64,000 nt of DNA. It comes from an uncultured Lachnospiraceae bacterium. Its GTDB lineage: Bacteria; Bacillota; Clostridia; Lachnospirales; Lachnospiraceae. The DNA lies in the NCBI GenBank assembly GCA_910579495.1, contig CAJTVD010000011.1, positions 1 to 64,000 on the forward strand, read 5' to 3'. Below the pieces are notes generated by a model, which made no database searches, was not told where the DNA came from, and worked only from the letters and a program-made list of their open reading frames with translations. A program made the position numbers and the translations under genes. Every line of letters begins with the position of its first letter. The first letter of the stretch is position 1. Below, in pieces: positions 1-9,678 of this stretch.

Positions 1-2307
1 CAGACCCAGAATATTTACAATATTGATTCCTGCCAGATAAGCATTCGTAGTGTTTGTGGTCCATGCCGCTAAAATCAGAACAATCATCCCCAATACAGGA
101 AGTCCTACATTGCAGAGCACCTGACTGATATCGTACTCACCGGCAACCTTTGCCATCACAATGCCGATAACCAGCATCAGAATGCCTGCCGGAAGAACGC
201 CCCAAAGGGTTGCCTTTACCGTATTGCCTCTGCCCTTCTGATAACGAGTAATATCCGCAGCAGTTACAATCTGCATCGTTAAAAATCCCGTCGTAAGGGT
301 AATTCCTTCAATCAGAGACATGGTCGTCTCGACATGAGTATTGATATTTTCTGTACCGTGTGTGCGCAGTGCCATAATACAGCCCGCAAGACAAACAATC
401 AGCAGCGCTGGCACCGCCAAGGTATTGAGTTTTCCCATTGCACTGATTCCATATACTGCCGTTGTCAGCATGATTACACCCCAAATCAGAATGGAAACAG
501 AAACAGGTACCTCAATGCCGAAAGAATTTGCCATAAGATTTGAAAATGCACTGCCGCACACAGCATTATTAACGCCGAACCAACCTAACAGAGAGATTGT
601 AAACAAAAGGGAAATCAGATACTTTGATCCTGCTTTGCCAAAACAGGACTGCAATACAACGCAGGAAGGCAAGCCTAAATCACTGCCCTGTATAGAAGTG
701 AAACATGCGAAAAGCATAACTAGTCCATACCCGATACATCCGGCAAGGAGCGCCTGTCCAAGCGGCATTGCCAAAGCAAGCAGGCCTCCAATCAGCAGAC
801 TGGGAACACAAATCATAACACCTGCATGAATAAACGCAACCTCCACCCATCCCTTCTTTTCTTCTTCTGAAAGCCCGGAGAAATTAATATTTCTATTCAC
901 CTTGGCGTCATAGGTGCCTGCCTTCATAATATCCGCCAGGTCTATGCCGACAGTCTCCTTCATGGTTTCAAATAATTTCGCCATAACGCCGGGAACATTG
1001 TCTGCCACTGTGTTCACACCATTGCTGTTGTCCCCGCCAATGATAGTGATCTTGTCGATCTGTGTCAAAGGCTCCGCTATCTTGCCAGCGATTTCCGGCA
1101 GTACCTGAATGAGCATTTCCGCCATTGCGGCATTGTTGTATTTCTGGTAAGCAATCGCTTTCTTTTCCATTGCCTCTGCTTCTGCAACACCCTTTGCACG
1201 GATCGCTTCCGCTTCCGCCTCGCCTACCATCCTGATACCTTCCGCCTCCTGTTGCTTTGCAAACCTTTGGGCTTCGGCGGTAGCCTTCATGGCTTCGGCT
1301 TCTTTTTCACGCTCAAATTTGTCTGCCTCGGCATTTTTCATTCTTTCATACAGGGATGCTTCTGACTGTTGCTGGCGGGCAAATTTATCTGCCTCTGCCC
1401 TTTTTTTAATCTCAGCATCTAAAGCCTTTTCTTTTACTTCCGCTTCTTTCTGCTTTAAGACAACCTCTTTTTCCTGTTTGGCAATACTTGCTTCCTGGGT
1501 AGCGATCTCTATGGTCTTGCGCTGTTCCTGTTCCTGGATGCTGTAAGCGGCATCTGCTTCCGCACGCTTGGTATCCTCTAACTTCTGGAGTTCTGCTTTC
1601 TGAAGGGCAAGCTCATTGTTTTTCTTGGCAATCTCCCGCTCCGCGTTGATCCTTGCGTCATTGGCCTGTTTATCCGCTTCCGCTTTGGCAACTGCAATTT
1701 CCTTTTCTGCTTCTGCCTTGGCGATGGCTGCTTTCTTTTTGATCTGGGAAATATTGTCAATACCCAGGTCGTCGATCACGCCGTTGCTATCCGCAAAATT
1801 CTGTACATTAAAGCTTACGATATCAAGCCCCATGGCGGCCAGGTCCGGCTCCGCATTTTCCTTTACCAGATTGGCAAACTTCTGCCTGTCGCTTACCATC
1901 TCCTCCAGGCGCATCCTGCCCACGATTTCCCTCATATTTCCTTCCAGGACTTCTCTGGCAATACCGGCTATGTATTGGGTATTCTGGTTCAGAAAATTTT
2001 CCGCTGCAAGGGCAAGCCTGCTTTTCTCACTGCTGATTTTCACGTTCACCGCTGCGTCCACCTGGATATTGATATAATCCGCGGTGGGAACTGCGTTAGA
2101 AGTTTTCACATCAATGGCTATCAGTTTCAGGCTCAGCTTATCCATTCTTTCCAGAAAAGGAATCTTAATGCTGGCCCTGCCGATAATTACCTTTTTCCGA
2201 AGGCCGGATATGATAAACGCCGTATCCGGAGGTGCCTTCTTGTAACCTGTCACTACAATTACTACAATAAAGATTATTAGGATTGCTGCAATAATTAACC
2301 CCAACAT
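1..2307 (-). CDS. Flotillin fused in frame to an NCS1 (CodB-like) permease, C-terminus outside window
   Basis: One uninterrupted frame runs from an ATG at 2307 (AGGGGG 8 nt upstream) to the window edge, 769 codons. Residues 1-20 form one membrane helix. An SPFH/PHB region follows to about residue 190, then a long Ala/Glu/Lys-rich coiled coil to about 410 and the flotillin tail ending near 469. From about residue 479 (GLSEEEKKGWVEV) the protein becomes a polytopic transporter matching the cytosine/purine permease family, with GWFGVNN and AAWTTNTTNAY segments typical of CodB. Flotillins scaffold membrane microdomains; NCS1 proteins import nucleobases with a cation. I re-read codon by codon across the joint (positions 1020-660) and found no stop or frame change. 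An ATG at 927 (residue 461) lies inside the same frame, but no good ribosome binding site precedes it. The fusion is seen; its function is inferred. Confidence 0.8.
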   Translation of the reverse strand, partial: MLGLIIAAILIIFIVVIVVTGYKKAPPDTAFIISGLRKKVIIGRASIKIPFLERMDKLSLKLIAIDVKTSNAVPTADYINIQVDAAVNVKISSEKSRLALAAENFLNQNTQYIAGIAREVLEGNMREIVGRMRLEEMVSDRQKFANLVKENAEPDLAAMGLDIVSFNVQNFADSNGVIDDLGIDNISQIKKKAAIAKAEAEKEIAVAKAEADKQANDARINAEREIAKKNNELALQKAELQKLEDTKRAEADAAYSIQEQEQRKTIEIATQEASIAKQEKEVVLKQKEAEVKEKALDAEIKKRAEADKFARQQQSEASLYERMKNAEADKFEREKEAEAMKATAEAQRFAKQQEAEGIRMVGEAEAEAIRAKGVAEAEAMEKKAIAYQKYNNAAMAEMLIQVLPEIAGKIAEPLTQIDKITIIGGDNSNGVNTVADNVPGVMAKLFETMKETVGIDLADIMKAGTYDAKVNRNINFSGLSEEEKKGWVEVAFIHAGVMICVPSLLIGGLLALAMPLGQALLAGCIGYGLVMLFACFTSIQGSDLGLPSCVVLQSCFGKAGSKYLISLLFTISLLGWFGVNNAVCGSAFSNLMANSFGIEVPVSVSILIWGVIMLTTAVYGISAMGKLNTLAVPALLIVCLAGCIMALRTHGTENINTHVETTMSLIEGITLTTGFLTMQIVTAADITRYQKGRGNTVKATLWGVLPAGILMLVIGIVMAKVAGEYDISQVLCNVGLPVLGMIVLILAAWTTNTTNAYLAGINIVNILGL

Positions 2308-2370
2308 TTTATACCCCCTATTCCCTGGAAACTTCCAGTAACCTGAATTAATTGCATCTATTCAATCAGC

Positions 2371-3555
2371 TTATGCTGTCTGAACCTCCCCGTCTTTCGA
2401 ATACAAAACCTTTAACAGAATTGGCGTTGCTATAGATGAGACGATAATCAATAAAATAACAGAAGTAAAATATACTGGCTCCAGAAGCCCTGCTGAAAGC
2501 CCCTTCTGGGCTACAATCAATGCCACTTCCCCTCTGGTCATCATTCCGATCCCTATTTTCAGGGAATCATTTAACCGGAAACGGCACAGTTTGGCCATCA
2601 GGCCGCAGCCCACTATTTTGCTTATAAGCCCTACCAGAACAAACCCCAGGGAAAACAGCAGAATACTTCCTGTTACACTTTCCACATTTGTTTTCAGGCC
2701 GATACTGGCAAAAAACACAGGCCCAAACAGCATATAGGAGTTCACATCCACTTTTCTTTCTATGTAATCAGAATCTTTAATAGAACAGAGAATTATGCCT
2801 GCCACATATGCCCCCGTAATATCGGCAATCCCAAAGTATCTTTCAGCCGCATAGGAAAGCAAAAAGCAGTAAGCAAGCCCGGCAATGGGAATTCTCCTGG
2901 TATGGGGATATCTTTTGTCCACATACTTAAATAATTTGTAGGACAGAAATCCTACTACCAAAGCAGCCACAAAAAATAAAACTGTGTTGACCACCACTGT
3001 GCCAGGGTTAGAATCAGGGTTTTTGAACCCAATTACAAAGGTAAGCACAATGATGCCTATAATATCATCAATAATAGCGGCACTTAAAATGGTTGTCCCC
3101 ACTTTTCCCTTTAATTTTCCCATCTCCTTTAAGGATTGGACTGTAATGCTCACAGAGGTCGCCGTAAGAATTGTCCCTACAAAGACAGCCTTATAAAATT
3201 CTTCCGAACCCCAGGGGGACATGCCATAATAAAGCATATAATATAAAGCCCCCAGGATCAGAGGGATAAATACCCCTGCACAGGCAATCAAAGTGGCAAT
3301 GGGGCCTGTTTTCAGCAATTCCTTAATATCCGTTTCCAGGCCAGCGGAAAACATCAGCAGGATAACGCCGATTTCCGCCATCTGCAAAAGAAAGTCTGAC
3401 TGGTTTATCCATCCTAATATCCCCGGCCCTATAATAAGCCCTGCAATAATCTCTCCTACTACCTGGGGTGCCTTAAGCTTTCTTGCCACAATTCCAAACA
3501 GCTTTGCGGCAATAATAATAATTGCCAGGTCTTTCAGTACCAAATAATTTTCCAT
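2371..3555 (-). CDS. Cation:proton antiporter, CPA2 family
   Basis: The 394-residue protein has about 12 predicted membrane helices and the CPA2 (KefB/NapA-type) Na_H_Exchanger fold. It starts with an amphipathic N-terminus, then APQVVGEIIAGLIIGPGILGW, the usual helix 2 signature of the family. The sequence AAIIDDIIGI carries the paired Asp residues expected for ion and proton exchange. The C-terminus stops right after the membrane domain, so there is no RCK/TrkA nucleotide-binding domain of the KefB/KefC kind. The family exchanges Na+ or K+ for H+ across the cytoplasmic membrane. The start at 3555 has AGGAG at a good distance. It lies 63 bp upstream of the flotillin fusion on the same strand and may be co-transcribed with it. 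The ion specificity cannot be read from the sequence. Confidence 0.9.
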   Translation of the reverse strand: MENYLVLKDLAIIIIAAKLFGIVARKLKAPQVVGEIIAGLIIGPGILGWINQSDFLLQMAEIGVILLMFSAGLETDIKELLKTGPIATLIACAGVFIPLILGALYYMLYYGMSPWGSEEFYKAVFVGTILTATSVSITVQSLKEMGKLKGKVGTTILSAAIIDDIIGIIVLTFVIGFKNPDSNPGTVVVNTVLFFVAALVVGFLSYKLFKYVDKRYPHTRRIPIAGLAYCFLLSYAAERYFGIADITGAYVAGIILCSIKDSDYIERKVDVNSYMLFGPVFFASIGLKTNVESVTGSILLFSLGFVLVGLISKIVGCGLMAKLCRFRLNDSLKIGIGMMTRGEVALIVAQKGLSAGLLEPVYFTSVILLIIVSSIATPILLKVLYSKDGEVQTA

Positions 3556-3676
3556 TTTTCAATTCTCCTCATAAAATTTATGTCGTTTCCTATATATTAT
3601 CATAAAAACTTGTATTTTAGAATTATCATAATTTATTTTGATTCCCGCCGCTATTTTCCGGCTTTACGGCATGCAT

Positions 3677-3713
3677 GGGAAAACCCCACCGGCTGCCCCG
3701 GTGAGGTTTTCCC
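3677..3713 (-). terminator. Probable terminator after gyrA
   Basis: A 16-bp near-perfect stem (GGGAAAACC-CACCGG against CCGGTGGGGTTTTCCC in the minus-strand reading) with a four-base loop lies 18 bp past the gyrA stop. The distal arm contains a T tract followed by CCC rather than a free T run, so it is a slightly unusual intrinsic terminator. It separates the gyrA operon from the antiporter gene. Confidence 0.6.
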
Positions 3714-3730
3714 AAAAAACTTTGAAACTT

Positions 3731-6325
3731 TTATTCTTCATCCTCTTCTTCTTTCGGGAGGGTCACTTCTTCGTCCTCATCTTCCCCAAAATCAGAAAGC
3801 ACGGCCTCCTGGTATGCTGTATCCTGTTCCGTGATCTCTTCCATGGCATCATCAATATTTTCAAACTCATGGTCTCCGTCTGAAACCTTTTCCCTTACTT
3901 TGGCAATCTGTGCAACCTTCACGCCTTCATCCAGGTTGATCAGCTTTACGCCGGAGGTAATACGCCCAAGGGCGGATACGTCCTCCATGGGAATCTGGAT
4001 AATAACGCCTCCTGTGGTAATCATCATGATCTCATGCTCACTGTTTACCCCTTTGACGCCTACTACATCCCCTGTCTTTTCGGTGATCTTGTAGCATTTT
4101 ACACCCTTCCCACCTCTCTTCTGGACAGTGAACTCTTCCAGGTAAGTACGTTTTCCCATGCCGTTTTCCGATACAATCAAAAGAGAATCTCCCTGATGGT
4201 CTAATTGCATCCCAACAATATTGTCCCCATCCCCAAGGCTCATACCGATCACGCCCATGGATGCCCTGCCTGTGGCCCGTACATCCGTTTCCTTAAACCG
4301 TATACACATGCCATCCTTTGTAACAAGGAAAATCTCCGTATCTTTATCTGTAATTTTTACCTCTATCAATTCGTCATCTTCCTTTAAATTGATAGCAGCC
4401 AGGCCGTTTTTACGTACATTGCTGTACTCTGTGATACTGGTTTTTTTCACAATCCCCTTTCTGGTAACCATAAAGAGATTTTTATTCTCTTCATAATCCT
4501 TTACAGGGATTATGGCACTGATTTTTTCACCGGGATTGAGCTGGAGTATATTTACAATAGCCACTCCCCTGGATGTCCTGCTTCCCTCAGGTATTTCATA
4601 AGCTTTCAGCCGGTAAACCCTGCCGAAATTGGTAAACAGCATCAGGTAATGATGGGTGGTGGTCATAAGCAGGTCCGCAATGAAATCGTCCTCAATGGTC
4701 TGCATTCCCTTAATGCCCTTGCCGCCCCGGTGCTGGGACTTGAAATTGTCAATGGTCATTCTCTTCACATATCCCAAATTGGACATTGCAATGATAGTAT
4801 TTTCATTGGGGATCATATCCTCCATAGAGATATCAAAAGCGTCATAACCAATTTTACTTTTCCTGTCATCCCCGTATTTATCGGAAATCACATTGATTTC
4901 TGTCCTGATCACTCCAAGCAGTTTCTTTTCATCCGCAAGGATTTCCTTAAGCTGGGCAATTTTTGCCAGCAATTCCATATGCTCGCTTTCAAGCTTCTCC
5001 CGCTCCAAACCGGTAAGCGCCCGGAGACGCATATCCACAATAGCCTGGGCCTGGGGGTCGGTCAGGCCAAACCTTTCCATCAGGCTTTCCTTGGCAAGCT
5101 GGGCATTACGGCTTCCCCGGATGATTCTGATAACCTCATCAATATTATCAAGGGCAATCAACAACCCCTGTAAAATGTGGTCCCGTTCCTCCGCTTTATT
5201 TAAGTCATATCTTGTCCTTCTTGTTACGACCTCTTCCTGATGGGCTATGTAAGCCTTCAGCATATCAAGAATATTTAAAACCTTAGGCTCATTGTTTACC
5301 AGCGCAAGCATGATAATGCCAAAGGTATCCTGCATCTGTGTATGCTTAAACAAATGGTTCAGGATAATGTTGGCGCTGGCATCCCGGCGGAGCTCTATGA
5401 CAATGCGCATCCCTTCCCTGTCAGACTCGTCCCTGAGGTCAGTGATGCCGTCAATCTTCTTAAGCTTCACCAGCTCGGCAATCTTCAAAATCAGGTTCGC
5501 CTTATTGACCATGTAAGGAAGCTCTGTGACGATGATCCTGCTTTTTCCGTTTGACATGGTTTCAATGTCGGTTACCGCCCGGACCCTCACCTTGCCCCGT
5601 CCTGTCCTGTAGGCCTGCTCGCTTCCCCTGGTACCTAAGATAATTCCTCCTGTGGGAAAATCCGGGGCTTTGATAATGGAAAGTACCTCTTCCATTTCCG
5701 TTTCCCTGTCCTCCACAATCCTGTTATCAATAATTTTGATAATAGCGCTTATAACCTCCCGCAGGTTATGGGGAGGGATATTGGTTGCCATTCCCACCGC
5801 TATCCCTGTGGTCCCGTTTACCAGAAGATTGGGGTAGCGGCTGGGCAGTACCGAAGGCTCCTTTTCTGTTTCGTCAAAGTTAGGTACGAAATCCACCGTA
5901 TCTTTGTTAATATCCGCAAGAAGCTCCATGGAAATTTTACTTAGCCTGGCTTCCGTGTAACGCATCGCCGCCGCACCGTCCCCGTCCACTGAACCAAAGT
6001 TGCCGTGGCCGTCCACCAGCGGGTAGCGGGTGGACCAGGGCTGTGCCATATTTACCAGCGCACCATAAATAGAGCTGTCCCCATGGGGATGGTATTTACC
6101 CATGGTATCACCTACGATACGGGCGCTTTTCCTGTGGGGTTTGTCAGGCCCGTTGTTCAGCTCAATCATGGAAAATAGGACCCTGCGCTGCACTGGCTTT
6201 AACCCGTCCCTTACATCCGGCAGGGCCCTGGAAGCAATAACGCTCATGGCATAATCAATATATGATTCTTCCATGGTTTTTTTCAGGTCTACATCGTGGA
6301 TTTTATCAAAAATATTATCTTCCAT
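3731..6325 (-). CDS. gyrA: DNA gyrase subunit A
   Basis: This 864-residue protein is the breakage-reunion subunit of DNA gyrase, which with GyrB introduces negative supercoils. The N-terminal winged-helix region has the active-site Tyr at residue 123 (MRYTEARLSK), and the quinolone-determining region HPHGDSSIYG at 79-88 has Ser84 where E. coli has Ser83. The residue equivalent to E. coli Asp87 reads as Gly88. The C-terminal part holds repeated beta-pinwheel blades, including a GyrA-box-like QHRGGKG motif near residue 542. The tail is very acidic (DEDEEVTLPKEEEDEE). It lies 22 bp after gyrB, the normal order in Firmicutes origins, and is followed by a terminator. Confidence 0.98.
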   Translation of the reverse strand: MEDNIFDKIHDVDLKKTMEESYIDYAMSVIASRALPDVRDGLKPVQRRVLFSMIELNNGPDKPHRKSARIVGDTMGKYHPHGDSSIYGALVNMAQPWSTRYPLVDGHGNFGSVDGDGAAAMRYTEARLSKISMELLADINKDTVDFVPNFDETEKEPSVLPSRYPNLLVNGTTGIAVGMATNIPPHNLREVISAIIKIIDNRIVEDRETEMEEVLSIIKAPDFPTGGIILGTRGSEQAYRTGRGKVRVRAVTDIETMSNGKSRIIVTELPYMVNKANLILKIAELVKLKKIDGITDLRDESDREGMRIVIELRRDASANIILNHLFKHTQMQDTFGIIMLALVNNEPKVLNILDMLKAYIAHQEEVVTRRTRYDLNKAEERDHILQGLLIALDNIDEVIRIIRGSRNAQLAKESLMERFGLTDPQAQAIVDMRLRALTGLEREKLESEHMELLAKIAQLKEILADEKKLLGVIRTEINVISDKYGDDRKSKIGYDAFDISMEDMIPNENTIIAMSNLGYVKRMTIDNFKSQHRGGKGIKGMQTIEDDFIADLLMTTTHHYLMLFTNFGRVYRLKAYEIPEGSRTSRGVAIVNILQLNPGEKISAIIPVKDYEENKNLFMVTRKGIVKKTSITEYSNVRKNGLAAINLKEDDELIEVKITDKDTEIFLVTKDGMCIRFKETDVRATGRASMGVIGMSLGDGDNIVGMQLDHQGDSLLIVSENGMGKRTYLEEFTVQKRGGKGVKCYKITEKTGDVVGVKGVNSEHEIMMITTGGVIIQIPMEDVSALGRITSGVKLINLDEGVKVAQIAKVREKVSDGDHEFENIDDAMEEITEQDTAYQEAVLSDFGEDEDEEVTLPKEEEDEE

Positions 6326-6347
6326 TCATACTCCTAACCTTTTGGGT

Positions 6348-8276
6348 TTAAATATCAAGATTTTTAACAAACCTGGCATTTTCCTCAATAAATTCCCGTC
6401 TTGGCTCCACCTTGTCTCCCATTAAGGTGGTAAATGTCAGGTCAATTTCGGATTCCGCTTCCTCATTCATGGTAACCCGCAGAAGAATTCTTTTTTCAGG
6501 ATCCATGGTAGTTTCCCAGAGCTGTTCCGGGTCCATTTCCCCCAATCCTTTATAACGCTGTATCTTATTGTTCTGGTCCCGCCCTACTTCTGTAAGGATT
6601 TTATCCAGTTCCTCGTCATTATAGGCATACCAGACCTTTTTGTTCCTCTCCAGTTTGAAAAGAGGGGGCTGCGCCAGGTACACATACCCCTGCTTGATCA
6701 GCTCCGGCATAAAACGGTACAGGAAGGTAAGCAGTAATGTGGCTATGTGTGACCCGTCCACATCCGCGTCTGTCATAATGATGATTTTATGGTACCTTAA
6801 CTTGGCTATGTCAAACTCATCGTGAATGCCTGTGCCAAAAGCTGTGATCATTGCCTTAATTTCCGCATTCCCGTATATTTTATCAAGCCTTGCTTTTTCC
6901 ACATTCAGGATTTTGCCCCGCAGGGGAAGGATGGCCTGGGTAGCCCGGCTCCTTGCAGTCTTGGCGCTTCCCCCTGCGGAATCCCCCTCCACAATATAAA
7001 TTTCACAGTTTTCCGGGTTTTTGTCGGAACAGTCCGCCAGTTTACCGGGAAGGGAAGCACCTTCAAGGGCTGTTTTCCTTCTGGTCAGGTCCCTGGCTTT
7101 TCTGGCGGCATCCCTGGCCCGCTGGGCAAGAATAGATTTTTCACATATGAGCTTTGCCACTACCGGATTCTGTTCCAGAAAATAGGTAAGCTGCTCACTT
7201 ACAATATTATCCACGGCATTCCTGGCTTCAGAATTTCCCAGCTTCTGTTTGGTCTGGCCTTCAAACTGGGGATCCTCAATCTTAACGCTTACGATGGCTG
7301 TAAGCCCTTCCCGGATATCTTCCCCTGTAAGGTTGGGTTCACTTTCTTTCAGCAGCTTGCTTCCCCTGGCATAATCATTAAAGGTTTTGGTTAGGGCATT
7401 CCGGAAGCCAACCAGATGTGTCCCTCCCTCCGGGGTATTGATATTATTTACAAAGGTGTAGGTGCTCTCGGTATAAGAATCATTATGCTGCATGGCAACT
7501 TCCACATATACATTGTTCTTGTTGCCTTCAAAATACATAATATTCTCATACAAAGGCGTTTTGCTTCTGTTTAAGTAAGTGACAAATTCCTTGATTCCCC
7601 CTTCATAGTGGAAATCCCTTTCCACAGGCATCTGCCCTTCCCCCACCCTCATATCCTTCAAAACAATCCGCAGGCCTTTGGTAAGGAAAGCCATTTCCCG
7701 CAGCCGCTGTTTTAAAACATCAAATTCAAATTCCACGGTTTCCTGAAAAATAGTGGCATCCGGCTTAAAGCTTACTTTTGTCCCTGTTTTTTCGGGAGGG
7801 CATTCTCCTGTCACCTTCAGTGGATAACATACATGGCCTTTTTCAAATCTTTGCTGATAAACCTTGCCTTCCATGCAGATTTCCACTTCCAGCCAGTCTG
7901 AGAGTGCGTTAACCACAGAAGCCCCGACCCCATGCAAACCCCCGGACACCTTGTATCCACCGCCGCCAAACTTCCCCCCTGCATGAAGGATGGTAAAGAC
8001 CACCTCCACGGCAGGAAGCCCCGCTTTATGGTTGATGCCTACCGGGATCCCCCTGCCGTTATCTGTGACAGTAACGGAAAGATCTTTATTGACCACAACG
8101 GAAATGGTATCACAAAATCCCGCAAGAGCTTCGTCAACGGAATTATCAACAATTTCGTACACAAGATGATGGAGCCCCCTGGCAGAAGTAGAACCGATAT
8201 ACATACCAGGCCTTTTCCTTACCGCCTCAAGCCCTTCCAATATCTGAATCTGGTCAGCTCCGTATTCGTTATTCAT
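6348..8276 (-). CDS. gyrB: DNA gyrase subunit B
   Basis: The 642-residue ATPase subunit of gyrase has all expected blocks. These are the GHKL ATP-binding region (EIVDNSVDEALAG, VTDNGRGIPVG, GGLHGVGASVVNALS), the transducer domain, and a TOPRIM domain with EGDSAGGSAK and the metal-binding DADVDGSHI. The C-terminus has YKGLGEM and the usual MGDKVEPRREFIE ending. Length matches Gram-positive GyrB, without the extra insert of E. coli. It sits between recF and gyrA on the same strand and belongs to the dnaN-S4-recF-gyrB-gyrA cluster, so it is probably expressed with it. Confidence 0.98.
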   Translation of the reverse strand: MNNEYGADQIQILEGLEAVRKRPGMYIGSTSARGLHHLVYEIVDNSVDEALAGFCDTISVVVNKDLSVTVTDNGRGIPVGINHKAGLPAVEVVFTILHAGGKFGGGGYKVSGGLHGVGASVVNALSDWLEVEICMEGKVYQQRFEKGHVCYPLKVTGECPPEKTGTKVSFKPDATIFQETVEFEFDVLKQRLREMAFLTKGLRIVLKDMRVGEGQMPVERDFHYEGGIKEFVTYLNRSKTPLYENIMYFEGNKNNVYVEVAMQHNDSYTESTYTFVNNINTPEGGTHLVGFRNALTKTFNDYARGSKLLKESEPNLTGEDIREGLTAIVSVKIEDPQFEGQTKQKLGNSEARNAVDNIVSEQLTYFLEQNPVVAKLICEKSILAQRARDAARKARDLTRRKTALEGASLPGKLADCSDKNPENCEIYIVEGDSAGGSAKTARSRATQAILPLRGKILNVEKARLDKIYGNAEIKAMITAFGTGIHDEFDIAKLRYHKIIIMTDADVDGSHIATLLLTFLYRFMPELIKQGYVYLAQPPLFKLERNKKVWYAYNDEELDKILTEVGRDQNNKIQRYKGLGEMDPEQLWETTMDPEKRILLRVTMNEEAESEIDLTFTTLMGDKVEPRREFIEENARFVKNLDI

Positions 8277-8315
8277 ATACTTTAAACCATGCCCTTTCCA
8301 AAACCGAAATACCAG

Positions 8316-9428
8316 CTATTTGCCAATATTTATGCCATTATTTACTGTCAGCGCCTTTGCGGTGCCATCAGTAACTTTAAAAATTTTGTTTATTTCAAAA
8401 CGATTATTCACAAATTCATCCAAGCCTGTACAGGTAATGATTGTCTGTATATCTCCGATACTGTTAAGAAGGTAATTCTGCCTGTTACTGTCCAGTTCCG
8501 AAAGCACGTCGTCCAAAAGAAGAACCGGCGTATCTTTTGCTATTTTTTTCACCAGTTCTATTTCCGATAATTTTAAAGATAAAGCCGCTGTTCTCTGCTG
8601 TCCCTGAGAACCGAATTTCCGAATGTCTATCCCGTTTATGATAAAAACAAAGTCGTCCCTGTGAGGGCCCGCGGAGGTCATTTTGGACCGTATGTCCTTT
8701 TCCTGATTTTCTTTAAGCCTGGCTTCGAAAGTATCCCCAGCCACATCAGGCTCATATTTCACCACCAGTTCCTCTTTCCCTCCGGAGAGCCTTTTGTGGA
8801 TTTCTCCGATGATTTCACATAGCTGCCCTGCAAACAGCCCTCTCCGCTCAATGATCTTGCTTCCGTAAGAAACAAGCTGGGAATCCCAGATATTCAAAGT
8901 ATCCCGAAGCTCAGGATGGAAAAACATATCCTTCAGGAGCTTATTTCTCTGCCCGATGATCTTGTTGTAATGGTTCAGGTTATAGAGATAAAAGCTGTCT
9001 AACTGGCATAGCTCCATATCCGCAAACCTTCTTCTCTCCGCAGGCCCGTTTTTAATGATGGATAAATCCTCCGGCGAAAAGAAAACCACATTCAAAAGCC
9101 CCAAAAGCTGTGCGGCTTTTTTGATCTTTTGCCCGTCTATGGCTATTCCCTTGGACTTATTTTTACGCAGGTGCATATCCACCCTGTATTCTACCGCTTC
9201 TTTTTCCAGGTAGGTCCTGATATGGGCTTCCTCTTTATCAAAATTTACAATCTCCCTGTCTTTGCTTCCCTTGTGGGATTTTGTGGTGGCAGAGACATAA
9301 ATGGCTTCCAGGATGTTTGTCTTACCCTGGGCATTATTGCCATACAAAATATTTGTGCCTCTGTCAAAGCTTATATTTAATGTTCCATAATTCCTGTAAT
9401 CAGCCAGTTCAAGAGATTTTATAATCAT
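8316..9428 (-). CDS. recF: DNA replication and repair protein RecF
   Basis: RecF is an SMC-like ATPase that loads RecA at gapped DNA with RecO and RecR. The 370-residue protein has a Walker A motif (GNNAQGKTNILEAI) near residue 30, a signature motif (KFGSQGQQRTAALSLKLSE) and a Walker B motif (VLLLDDVLSELD). These are in the normal order and length for the family. Its start at 9428 lies 10 bp after the stop of the S4-domain gene, and gyrB follows 39 bp downstream, the conserved origin arrangement. No anomaly was seen. Confidence 0.97.
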   Translation of the reverse strand: MIIKSLELADYRNYGTLNISFDRGTNILYGNNAQGKTNILEAIYVSATTKSHKGSKDREIVNFDKEEAHIRTYLEKEAVEYRVDMHLRKNKSKGIAIDGQKIKKAAQLLGLLNVVFFSPEDLSIIKNGPAERRRFADMELCQLDSFYLYNLNHYNKIIGQRNKLLKDMFFHPELRDTLNIWDSQLVSYGSKIIERRGLFAGQLCEIIGEIHKRLSGGKEELVVKYEPDVAGDTFEARLKENQEKDIRSKMTSAGPHRDDFVFIINGIDIRKFGSQGQQRTAALSLKLSEIELVKKIAKDTPVLLLDDVLSELDSNRQNYLLNSIGDIQTIITCTGLDEFVNNRFEINKIFKVTDGTAKALTVNNGINIGK

Positions 9429-9437
9429 CTTAAATTT

Positions 9438-9647
9438 TCAACCTGTAATTTTTATCTGATTGTTCCCATATTCCACAAGATCGCCGTCATAAAGCTTTTT
9501 TCCCCGCCGGGTCTCCACCTGCCCGTTTACTTTTACAAGCCCATCTAAAACCAGGGCCTTGGCTTCCACCCCGGAACCCACAAGCCCGGCGGCTTTCAGT
9601 GCCTGCCCAAGTTTGATATAATCATCCTTCAGTTTGATTATTTCCAT
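9438..9647 (-). CDS. yaaA: S4-domain RNA-binding protein (YaaA/RlbA type)
   Basis: This 69-residue protein consists of a single S4 domain. LGQALKAAGLVGSGVEAKALVLDGLVKVNG is the alpha-L RNA-binding core, followed by a short basic strand (TRRGKKLYDGD). In Firmicutes a gene of this size and domain lies between dnaN and recF, as here, and has been linked to RNA or ribosome binding and sometimes to recF translation. The spacing is 31 bp to dnaN and 9 bp to recF, suggesting one transcript. The precise cellular function is not settled for the family. Confidence 0.93.
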   Translation of the reverse strand: MEIIKLKDDYIKLGQALKAAGLVGSGVEAKALVLDGLVKVNGQVETRRGKKLYDGDLVEYGNNQIKITG

Positions 9648-9678
9648 TTTTTTCCTCGTTTAAACCTTAAATTCCAGA

